DNA from: Puffinus mauretanicus
Taxonomy: Eukaryota; Chordata; Aves; Procellariiformes; Procellariidae
Assembly: GCA_023333565.1 (NCBI GenBank)
Contig: JAJKFH010000295.1
Coordinates: 2,088,001 to 2,152,000 of the forward strand
Direction: 5' to 3'
Length of the DNA: 64,000 nt
This document shows, one piece after another, positions 36,663-48,520 of the stretch; position 1 is the stretch's first letter, and each line of letters starts with the position of its first letter. The notes beneath the pieces are model-generated. The model was not told the origin of the DNA. It did no database searches and worked only from the letters and a program-made list of their open reading frames with translations. Made by a program: the position numbers and the translations under genes.

Positions 36663-39600
36663 CTGAGTTTTTATTAATCTTTCTGGGCTCCAGTGTAAGA
36701 TGCTGAAAAAGCTAATATGAGATCATTGTATCTGGTTAATGTGTGTGCTTTGCAAAATTGATAAGGCCTGTCAAGACATAAATTATTTAAAATTTGATAA
36801 ATGTGTTGAAATCATTGAATTTTCAAACAGACAAAGCAGAGCTATTTCTCTTCCCCCCAACCCCTTCAAACTGAGGGTTTTGTGCAGCCGCTCAATGATG
36901 CTGCGTTATCCTTGCCGCACAGGGCTTGTAAGGTACTGAAATTACCACGAGGAAGCCAGAGAAGTTTCCCGTGCTGCTGTGACACGAATATGAACCCGCA
37001 AGACACAGCATCAGCGATGGAAGTAGCAGAGAATGTGGAGGCCACTGGAAGACTCCCAGTGTGAGTTTTTCACTGGTGAAACTGGGGGCGGGAGGAGGTT
37101 ACTGAGTACCACCTCCCTCCTACCACCCCTTCCTCTCCATCGGTGGGATAAAAAGCTCACAGCAGCACCAGTGAGTGGCCGAATGGTGCTTCAGAGCTGT
37201 TTATCCCAACAGACCTATTTATTTCAGCTAATTGCTGAGAGTTTTTAAATGATTCCTGGCAGGGGTGAAGCTATAGAAATGATTGCTGGTGATTGATGAA
37301 TAACCTGGATAAAATTCCCAAAGCATCAAAACAATTAACTCTTGCACGGGTACACCTGCTTGTATTTAGTGCCTTGCCCACAGAGAAAGACATGGGAGCA
37401 AGTTCCAGATGAACCCAAATTTATTTGGGCAAACAGAGAAAATGCAGCGTTTACTGATACCAGTGTCTCATCAACGCAGGCTCCCTTCTCAAAAATAGTT
37501 CACAGGGAACGTTATTTCGTTATTTAACCCTCTGCTGCTCTACCACGGTCAGGATCATTCATGGAAGAGAAAGGTTTTGAAGAGCAATCACAATCTTTCA
37601 GAGAAGCGCACAGGAACAACCAATGGTTTGAAGTTTAAAACTACATAAATATAAGCCCCATCACACTTTGGTTTGAGCTCTTCTCGTGGTTAATGTAGCA
37701 AAAGAAAACAGGAAGGCGTGCTGTGGGTTCTGAGCGTCTTGATGGGTGCAAGATTATGTTTCTTACTGGAAAATATCTATAGTCTAATGGAAATTTTAGG
37801 GTAACTGGGTGACGTTTTACAGCCTCTGTAATACGGAAAAAGATTAGGTGATTTCTTCTGTTTGGAAATTGATGGTTTGGAGGGAATGGGAAAATGCAGG
37901 TGCAGCAGAGGAGAACTACAGCAGTAGCCATCTATTTAAATGTATATACTACCTTCCTTAAGCTAGTATTTTTCAAATACCCTACTAGCAATATTTTCCA
38001 CTATAGAGAAGCATTATATTGAAATGGGAAGATGCTGAGGAAGTCATTTTTTCCAGCATGTGCTGCATTCTTTTAATACAGGGTTTTTTATTTTCCGGAA
38101 ATTGCTAACCGATGTGCATAAACAGCTGAACAAAGATAATCAGCCCATCCTTGCTAATAGCAAAAAGCTGTCATCAAGCAAAGGGCCTTTGCAATGTATA
38201 GAGGAAAACGATGCGTTAGAGTTCGGTTCTCCTATATTGCAGAAAGCTTTATTCAAAATAGAAAAAATCTGCACATGCACAAAGAAGGTTTTCCCTTAAA
38301 AAAGCATAAATATTATTCACATTTCTAAACAATGCACTTTCATTCCCGCTCCTGCGCTGGGCACTGAGCAGAACCAGGCGGTTCTTTGTTAGACACCTTT
38401 TACTGAACATTTGCAAAACACAACAAATGTACTACCCAGAGCCTGCAAAGTCCCCTTCCCTGCAATCGGCTGAGCTGACAACTCTGACAGCCTCTGAATC
38501 GCGTTCCTATAATGAAATCAGAGAAACAAGCCAGCAGTAGGATGAAGCAGAGTCAAGAATAAGGCTGGGCAAGATTGGAGAATCCTACAGTCTGCAAACT
38601 ATTTCAAAGAGGGGGAGGAAAAAATGACTCAGGTTAAGTGTAAGGTACAACTTTCAACAGTGGCTAGTGATTGCTATCTAGGCCTTAAACGGGAATATTA
38701 CATCCTAATTCAACATATTAATGATTTCATGTTCCCATATTATGAAAGCTGTTTCGTTGCCACATGAAATAGTCCACGTCACTGTAGCTCTGGGGACATG
38801 TTTCATTATCTTATGAGTACACCTCATTCAGTGTAACACATAGATAATTAAAAGTAGTAGTAGTTCAGCGTGATGCAACTCTGCAATTCCATCATCGTGG
38901 TTTTGAAATAAGTGTGCCCTAATACCTTATTGATGTGACAAACCCACCTGGTTTTAGCATTAATGTTTCCCACCCTTCAGCCATCCCCAAACCTACTATT
39001 TCTTCTGTTTGTATCAGTCTTCTGAAAAAAGCCGTTCGGAAAGCAACGCTCTGCTAGCTCATTTGGAGTGAGAGCCCCCTGAAGAGACATACATTGAGTA
39101 TTACCAGTAACACATGACTCAATGCCCTCTAGATCTCTTCATAAAAGGAGAGGGGAGAAAAGCCAAAGAGCCGTTGCACGGATTTCAATAAAGATTGCAA
39201 AAGAAAAGTAGCCCAGAAGGACAATTGTGTGTGTTCCTCTGCCCTTGCCAGAGGACAGTCAGAGCTGGGTGCGGACACAAGCAAAGTTAGAACCTCCTGT
39301 GACCAGGCAGCTTTGTTTCTACGTCTTTTTCCTTAAAATTTCCAACCACAATTCCCTCCGGCTTAGTTGCTAACAGCAATAGCAACTATAGGTGGCCATG
39401 TTTTTGAGTGGTCATTAGCATTTTAAGTAGCAGATCTCTGCAGACACAGAGAAAAGTTCCCGGTATTTCAGCACTGCCAGGCCCCCGGTCCCAGCTGGAA
39501 CCTAGAAATGCAGCAGAAAAGCCTCTTTTTTGTGCTTCTAAAGGCCTCAGGTCAGTTTTGGGGTGAAGGATGGGTGAACGTGTGCATCAGTTCTTGTTTC

Positions 39601-40058
39601 ATCTGAACAGAGTCACTTCTCTGCAGCAGGGGGGTTATTTCCCTGGCAGTGGGGATGGCCAGCTGTTCTCAGCATCACCCGGCTGATTTTGAGCTTGCGA
39701 ACAGGCTTAAAAGTGGCTGAAGAACCATGCATAAACATGACATTGCTTCACCAGGAGCTTTCCATCACAGCGGAAACGATGCTTCCCCCAGCATCGTTAT
39801 GACAGCGCTATTTCTGCTGGTACAGATAAGCATCTGTCACTGTTTCCATTAGAATCTCCTATTTTCCTGGGTTCATAGCTCAGCCATAAAAAACGCAGAG
39901 TAGAGGCAGAAAGATGACATGCAAGGTCTCAGGCTGAGAGTGATCGTTGTTGTCTTTTTTTCCCCCCTTTCTAATCTGAAGAAGAAAATAATGTACTTCT
40001 ACAGGGACACACCTGACCACTACATTTCGATCCAGCCGTAGATTTATTTAGCAATAGC

Positions 40059-40121
40059 GATGGCCGCCTTTCAACATTCAAGTTGTGAACGTTGCCGTGA
40101 TGGCCGCCTTTCGACATTCAA
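40059..40121. repeat. 23-bp direct repeat, 40-bp period
   Basis: The 23-base unit beginning GATGGCCGCCTTTC occurs at 40059-40081 and again at 40099-40121 with one mismatch. The two copies are separated by 17 bases of unrelated sequence. Paired identical short elements near the 3' end of the intron could be duplicated protein-binding sites or a simple local duplication. Confidence 0.75.
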
Positions 40122-41614
40122 TCTTAATTACTGCGTTAGGGATGATCAGGAAGAACACGTGGTAAGTGGGTTTGGGCTCTGGTTTGGAGCCTATTGCTAG
40201 AGAACGGGCCCCGGTGAAGATTAAGGGCTTTGGAGTTTCTGATCTTTGCCAGATGATGAAATGAAAAATTGAAGATTATAGAAATAATGATTGAATATTA
40301 TAGAAAGTGAATACTGCTAGGAACTAAAGGCGTGGAAGACCCCTTTGGGATCGGTAGCAGAGGGAAAAGCAAACCCAGCATTGCAGTTTCCCTAGTGAGA
40401 CCGGCAGCACAAAATCCCACCCCTTGAATTCAGCATCAGCACTCAGCGTTTTGACTGCTTTAGGCAAAATTCCACCCCGTAATCTTGCTGTGGTTGCTTA
40501 CTGGGTGGTGAAAACCCCATCCTGTGCCGAGTAATACCGGGAGCCCACCACCCCGATCCTGGCACTGCAAGGTCGGCGATGAAGCGAGAGCAGCATTTTG
40601 CCAGGAGGAGGAGGAGGCAGCAGCAGTTTGGGGATGAGGACAGTACGACACCGTTTTTTCTTCTTTCCCTTTTAAGTGCCTTTTCTTTCTATTCACACAT
40701 TTTGTAAGAATAATTGCAGCTGGAAAAGTTTTGCTTTGTACGTTAGGATGATGGTGTAAGACAGTCCTGAAGAGAACAAACCCTGAAAACACATTCTCTA
40801 AAACTTACAGTCAAGCTTTAAAGGACCTAAAAAGAAAAAGTTAGATGATCATTTCTAGCCTGTTGAAACACAGATCCTGCTTCTGACCTCGCGCGCATAT
40901 GCTCAAAGTTCTGCGTTTTCAACAGGACTTCTCTCTCACAGGGTACAGGAAGAACGTACGTGGGCAATGTGTCTCTAGTTAAATCGGAAATTGCTACTTA
41001 CTGAGACCTGCGTGTTTGACTCTGAAATCTAACGCCATTCTGTTCCTACCAAAAGTAGTTATTTGCTTTCTGACTGCAAACAATTTTGCATCAGACTTCG
41101 CTCGGCCTAGTCGCGTTTCTGAACACCGATGAGAGGTGCTCTATGGCTGGGGTTGCTCAGCACTTCTTGAAGGTTGGGCCTTGCTAAATACAGGCATCTT
41201 GGCACCTGAAACCAACACGCCAAAAATACGGTTATTTTTGCGTCTGTCTCAAATTAAGAGCACAAATGGGCATGCTAAGTTTGGAAAAAATGGAAAAGGC
41301 AACACCAGAAAAGACAAATGTATAATAAACATTTTAGTACACAATTACAACACCAGAAGCAGCTGAGTAAGAGAAGACTTTAAGCTTAAAGCAGTGGGGA
41401 GAAAAAACGAAGGGGAATGGAAAATTCTGCTTTTCTGTTTCACTCCATCTTTTAGCAGAGGTGCCACTTTGCTGTTCAGGTTTTCCAGCATCCTTAGATG
41501 TGTTTTTAGCTAACAAATCTACGAGAAAAGTCTTCAACCTGTGCAGAGATTTATCCGTTTGTCCCAGTGGATGGCTCCCATGGAGCTTTTTGCATCTTCT
41601 GTAAGCTATTTTGA

Positions 41615-42529
<915 letters not shown>

Positions 42530-43976
42530 TACAATCGTGGGTAACTGTAGAGATACAGCATCAGTCATAAAAATAAGCATTTCCATTAACCTTTTGGAGA
42601 AGAATATGTTTTCCTATCAGGTTAAAAAGTCTTTAAAAACTGTAGCTGTGTTTGTGCTGTATCGTAAATAATCAAACTATTTATGTAACAATCATTTTCA
42701 TTTGAGACCATTGCATTTTAGCGCTCTCATCATTAATAAGGGAACTACCAGGCAGACACATGACAAAAATCAAACAAAATTATGCCTGTAATGAACATCT
42801 ATCTTGAAAATCAGGTTTTTAAACTAGACTCGATGGCAGAGAGGTTGTCTTTTACTTAAATTGGTCAGCACTTAGCAGGATCCTATTTCTCATTGGGAAC
42901 TTCAGAAGGTGACAATATAAAGAACAAATGATGAAGCAGACTTCCAGCTGCTTATATACAAAATCCAAATAAACAGCCCTCCCACTAACTTCATAAAGAA
43001 TGTTACACACACAGGGCTCGAGGAATCAAGTCCAAATACTAAGAAAAAGTGCTAATTCTAGGACAAAAAAAAAAAAAAAAAGGAAAGGAATGTGCATTTC
43101 TATGAGTTGTTGTAGTTGTACGTATTCATTGAAGTGAAGAGTGAGTAGTTCTTCCTTCAGACTTCTTACCCATGGATATGCAATGATGTAATTAGACATT
43201 GATGAGCTTTAGTTTATTAAGCCCACCAGGTGTGCAGGTTCAGTGTACATTTCTTCCTTCCATGGTCACCATTGGTTTTGATTCTTCTCAAATGTTTACA
43301 TATACACCAGTACTAGTTTTACAGTGATAGAGAATATATATACCTTGGAAAAAGATAATCTCTGCTTAAGTTTGATGATAACAGGGGCTGGCTTCCACTT
43401 AACAGAAGCAATTACCTTGCTATCTAGCCCTCTTAGCACTGCACCGTAGCAAGGAAAATACTTCACAGCATAAGGTCGATACCTGAACACCACAAGCTTT
43501 TTGCTTCATGGCACCCAGTTGTCTTCCTTAGCGTTGCATTGCACACCTTACGTCAAAACATAAGCAACGACAAATAAAGAGGACAACAAAAATCTATGCA
43601 TCTTCGCCTCATAAAGCAGATTTCAAACACTGCTATCAATACAAAAATACTCAGCCAGAGTTCCCCCTAGTACAGAATAGCGTCACTCCACCGTAGTCAG
43701 TTGTAAGAACGGAGGGTGCGGCTGTGGTTTTGCTTCAACAGGACAGACGTTGCTCCCACCGCACTCCATGGCGGTTGGCTCCAGCGACGCAGCTTCCAGC
43801 GCCAATCCCCTGCGCTTTCGTTGGGTATTGATTTTGCTGCTGCTGCCAATTTGCCATCGTAGTCCTTTGTGACGGTTCGATGTCAGAGGTCCCGTGGAAG
43901 AAGCTGGCTGAGGAAGTGCTTTTTATTGCCTACAATCAAACTTACATGCAGGGTCCAAGAAGTTACATACAGCTTA

Positions 43977-43982
43977 AATAAA
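43977..43982 (+). terminator. NXPH2: Possible proximal poly(A) signal of NXPH2
   Basis: AATAAA is followed about 25-30 bases later by a TGTTCAAGTGGTGTGC stretch, which is GU-rich. Two earlier hexamers (42968-42973 and 43573-43578) lack a clear GU-rich downstream element and are weaker. Confidence 0.4.
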
Positions 43983-44330
43983 GTATTATGAAAATGCTCT
44001 GTTCAAGTGGTGTGCACAGAAAGACTCAGACACAGAAAGACAGCTCAGAAAGACTCACTCAAGAGATTAACTCGATTTCCTCGGTAAAGTCTCATATGAA
44101 AAAATTACTCTATTAAAAATATACTACAAGTAACTGGCTAATTTGTTTTTCTCTTTAGGTAACAAACTTAAATGTGTGGTTTAGTTTGATCAATAATCTA
44201 AATGTTTTCCTTCCTCTTATTTCATACAGAGTCTCTCCTGGTCTAAATGATGTTTTTTAGTTTCTCTATTACTGTCGATTCCTACAAGATGGTCTACTTT
44301 GTATTCTGTATAGCGTGTCCTCGTTCTGCC

Positions 44331-44519
44331 TGTATATAAGCTTGGATTTATTGCTACGAGTTCAGTGGTTGGTGCTTTTGTAACTTAGCTGTAAACCATG
44401 ATTTTATTGCCATGTATTTTTACTCAGCACTGTAGGCAATTAAAAGAAAACCCTACATGCTATTTATTGTAGAGTATGTGAAAATCATATATGTATATAC
44501 ACTTAAATATGTGTACATA
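44331..44519 (+). promoter_or_regulatory. NXPH2: Three Pumilio-type motifs in the 3' UTR
   Basis: UGUANAUA matches occur at 44331-44338 (TGTATATA), 44492-44499 (TGTATATA) and 44512-44519 (TGTACATA), all within 230 bases of the distal poly(A) signal. PUM1/2 bind this motif in 3' UTRs to repress mRNAs, many of them neuronal. The region is TA/TG-rich, which raises the chance of random matches. Confidence 0.4.
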
Positions 44520-44552
44520 TACAGAATATATGTGTACATGTATTTGTATGTA

Positions 44553-44558
44553 AATAAA
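44553..44558 (+). terminator. NXPH2: Likely distal poly(A) signal of NXPH2
   Basis: AATAAA is followed by CTTGCTTGTGGTATATTTG and a run of 15 or more T. This is a strong GU/U-rich downstream element at the expected distance. Cleavage would fall near 44570-44580. Confidence 0.6.
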
Positions 44559-45199
44559 GAGAGTTTGCTAAATCTGGCACTTGCTTGTGGTATATTTGAT
44601 TTTTTTTTTTTTTTTAAAAGTGTTGTATATATAAAGACACAAGGTAAAACTAAGACACTGCAACAGATCACTGAACATTTTTCCCCAGCTGGAATTTGTT
44701 TTTCTAGGAGATATTTAAGTATGCGCTGCAGCAAACTGCGCTACAAGCCTCGGCAGACCAGGTTCAATAGCATTTCGTGATATTCGAGAAATGAAGTGCC
44801 TGTTTTGACGAAGACAATCACGAACTGTTTAATCATTGTGCAAGGTACGTTAAAAGGGAAGGGGTTAGTCCACATGAGAAGAGTAAGCTCCCAAGCAGGC
44901 AGGCGCTGGGAGACGCGGCAGCACCGCTGCTGGTTCAGCCCTTGCTCAGAGCTCCTGATGGAAACGGGAGCTGGATCCCCCCCCCCGCAGATGTCCTCCC
45001 CGTGCGGCAGCCACATCCCAGGCTGAGGTTTCCAGACCTCCGGAAGACAAACCAGGGGCCTGAGCAAACAAACATCGCTCTGGAAACACCTGGAGTGCCT
45101 GGGCCACGTGGGGATCCACACGGAAAGGCTATCAAGAATCAAGAGACAAGTATTTCAACGGGTTTCACACCTGAGCTTCTTGAACACTGCGAAGACCTG

Positions 45200-45680
45200 C
45201 ACCCAGCCGGCAGCTTTTGACTTAAAACAGCTCTCAAGCTCCTCGAGCAAGGCCCAGGCTGGTGCCGCGCCATCGGAGCAGCTCTGGGTACAGGGAGCGG
45301 CAGAGGAACGGAGCCCGTGGCAGCCGGAGGGTTCACCCAGATGGTGCCAGTCCTGCCGCCCGCCCTCCAGCAGGGCGCTGGGAAGAGCTGTTGCCTCACC
45401 CCTACGTCCCCCCAAGGAGCTTTCCTGCCCCCGAACCTCCTAATGATAGAGGAGCAGCCGTCACGGACCCGCTCGGCTCCCTCCCCACCCAGCGAACACA
45501 GAACAGTTGGGCGAAAGCCGAAGTTTGCTGAAAGACAAAGGCAACCCCAGGAGAGGCTGCCTTCCGAGACTTGGCGTTCGTTTTAACGTAGCCCGAACGT
45601 TTTCCCAGGGAGAAGCGGACCCTCAGCAGCAGCATCTGACCAGCTTTGATGCTGGGACGACGGAGAAGCTCGCACCGCTG
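45200..45680. other. CpG-rich islet downstream of NXPH2
   Basis: CpG dinucleotides are clearly more frequent here than in the flanks, and several frames are open. No promoter motif or coding domain is recognised. It could be a small CpG island for an unannotated noncoding transcript, an enhancer, or only a local GC rise. Confidence 0.4.
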
Positions 45681-46599
45681 TCCTCCCACCAAGCCCTGGC
45701 ACAAGCAGGCAGCCTGGCAGCTGGAGCAGGAGAAGGAGGGAAGGAGCCTTGGTACCAAAACCCATCATGCCAGAAAACTCACCCCCCCCACTCTTTTTCA
45801 ATCACAATACTTTAAAAATCAACTTAAAAGCATTACTTTTTTTTTTTTTCAGATCAATTGTGAGAAAGTCGCTGCAAAAAAAGCAATTACAATCTTATTG
45901 CAGTCAAAATCAGACTAAGAAGAAATTATTCACACCTAGCGAGGTAAGCAAAACCCAATCCAATGAACCAGAGGAAGTGACAGACTTCATTAGGTCAAAT
46001 TTCACACTGCCCATGTAAACAGAACTAAATTTGATTTAATTTCACACAGAACAGGCCATATTTTAACAAACATTTTCCTGTATAACAGGTGACTCTTTTA
46101 GACAAGTTTCAAATTTCAATGATTCCTCTCATGAGTCTTATTCAAAGGATTTTTAAAAAAAGATTTGGAAGATTAAATACCATTTTTAGAAAGTCTCCCA
46201 AGTGGGCAATAATGACTTATGACTCAAGCAACTTAATCTAGAAGTTTTTAATACACATACTTTAATTTAATCCAAATCTCAACAGTATAGTTTTGCATGC
46301 ATTTATATCAATGCAAATATGTATTTAAACTCCTTACTAAATACACTTCCTATCGTTCTCCCCTTCCCGAGGATACACATATAAAAATCCCAGTAAAAAG
46401 CTAAGTCACAGTACAGACATAACATCACCTTTTTGCCCTTAGACAGCCCCCCGCACAGTGCTGCGGGAGCCACGCGCACACCGTATTTTCTTTTTTTTAA
46501 TCATTTCCACTTGAACAGGGAAGTAACTTCGTTTGGGTTTTCTTTTTTCTTTTCCCCCTCAAGAATTTCATCCTTTGGATCCTCAGCCTTTTCATCTCC

Positions 46600-46760
46600 T
46601 TGTAACCCCAGCCGGTGGTCGGATCCCGCCCGGAGCCCCTCGGCCTCTCAATCATCGCGGCGCCGGCGATATTGCGCGGGGACCCGGGGCTCTCCGCCCG
46701 CCCGCCAATTCCCAGGCCCTGTACTACAGCGGCGAGCAAGACGGGGAAAAAAAGCAAAAA
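46600..46760. other. Short CpG-dense islet
   Basis: A compact block with a GCGGCGCCGGCGATATTGCG core, a CCAAT-like GCCAATT at about 46703 and closely spaced CpGs. It is promoter-like in composition, but too short to call a promoter with confidence. Confidence 0.35.
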
Positions 46761-48334
46761 GCCGAGCGTTGTTTGCTGTGAGCTCCCTGGGGTTGCTACA
46801 TTTTCTTTTTAGGGAGAATTTACTAGGCAGCGCTAAGAGAGCAAACCCCTGAATAATCCTGATGCAACTGGAAAAACTCTCATAGCAACTAGGCGAAGGT
46901 GTTCAGTGCAAATCAGCATCCTGATTTTTTTTTTTTTCCTTAATTGTAATTCAAGGACATTGAATTTGTTATTTGTTTTATGCTCTGTTGACCAGCATAA
47001 TCTGGATAATGTTTTATTTATAGTATAATAATGATTCGTCATTACCACTGTCCCTATTCAAATACGCACAGTTGAAAAGACAATAACAAGTCGCATATAC
47101 TAAGTAGCTCAATGAAATACACATCAATCAAGGAGATTTTTAGCTGTAGGGTGTCTCATTTGAAAAACTAGACTTTGCCATTCCCATCTCTGTCTCTCGT
47201 GAACACCTCTTACACGCACCTGCCAGAAGCGGCTTCCTTCTTTGTTTTAAAACTAGCAAAGAAAATGACATTTCTCACGTACTGGCAAGCAGCACCGTGC
47301 TGTACTTTGAGGATATTGCCTGTACCGTATTAGACAAAAACCTAGGAGTTAGCGCAACCCCCTTACAGGTTTACAAAAACAAAAATCACAGATTTATACC
47401 ACGTCCCTGGTGGATTCAGGTCTCTGGAGGTGGTGAAGAGAAGCTAAACCACGCGTCAGCAGACAGCTCCCTATTGCCTACGTAGCCCAGCTCGCTGCAC
47501 GTGCAAGGACCACACCGGCTCCACAAAAGGGATCCTAGGGACTGGTTTTACAGAAGAAGAGTTGAATTGTCATGAAACATCCCACTTCAGGCAAACCACA
47601 CCTCACCTGGAGGGTCGTTGAGCACAGGTCTGCAAAATCTGTTCAGATCTGCATTTCGAAGTGATGGAAACTGGTCGGAGTCTGCTGGACGCTGCCGGCA
47701 GCACGGCACAGCAGCACCTGCCTGCCAGGACTGCGGCGACCGACCCCGTCACCCGGCTCTCCGGCCCAGAATACCTGTGGGTTTCCAGTCAGAAGCAAAC
47801 CTCCAGCTGCTGGTACTCTCAAGCAAGAACCTCAGTTGTCTAGACTAAATTTTGAGGGGGGGGGGCAAAAAAAAAAAAAACCAAAAACATGCTTTTCCAA
47901 GGATGTAATTCAGTCTTCAACTCAGCATAAATCCAGCACCAGCTGCAGCCCAATTAAAAAGCAATGATGTTCATGGGAAAACAGTTTATTCGGATATAGG
48001 AAAAAAAAAAATCTACCTACATGAACATTGGTGGGACTCTAAAACAAGACACCAAAAGAAATATCAGCACCTTCCTATTCAACAGTAATGAAACAGCCAA
48101 GCAGGTCAAACAGTATTTTTTGCACTGCTCTGGTTTTGTCCTAAACTCAGAACAGAAGAAAAAAAATCGACTTGTTCAGGGACTTTTTAATATATTTGCT
48201 TCATCTTACGAGAAACCCACATCCGTAATTCCTCACCCAGACATGGGAAGCTAAACTATACCGAGGCTTCAGAGATGATGAGCATCCCTCTGCGTAAGTC
48301 AGAAGGCTCAACTGCCTTTCTTAGCTACGAGGAA

Positions 48335-48520
48335 AGGAGCGACGTGGGAAGCCCAGAGCTGGCACGCGGCGAGAGCGCGGTCCCTTTGGCCGGTCAGCCG
48401 GCAGGACGCGGGGGTCTCGCCCAGAGCGGGCGCAGGGCAGGGCACAGGACACCGCGGGACACAGCCTGGCCGCAGCAGTCGAGCACGGCCGCGAGGGAGG
48501 AGCGACCGTGCGAAATCTGC
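48335..48520. other. Short CpG-rich islet
   Basis: About 185 bases rich in CpG, flanked on both sides by AT-rich DNA. An open frame on each strand crosses it, which GC-rich composition explains. No feature is recognised inside. Confidence 0.35.

Larger units (their letters stand above)
42530..44580 (+). other. NXPH2: NXPH2 3' untranslated region
   Basis: After the TGA there is an AT-rich tail of about 2 kb without a supported ORF. It contains four AATAAA hexamers. The last (44553-44558) and the third (43977-43982) have suitable downstream GU/U-rich sequence, so two transcript lengths (about 1.5 and 2.05 kb of UTR) are plausible. A 17-nt A run lies at 43065-43081 and could cause internal oligo-dT priming. 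The final 270 bases are rich in TATA/TGTA and hold Pumilio-type motifs. The exact end is inferred. Confidence 0.6.

Noticed and set aside
45839..45920. T-tract plus CAG resembling a splice acceptor in intergenic DNA
   Set aside because: No matching donor, coding frame or homology was found nearby. T-rich tracts ending in CAG are common by chance.
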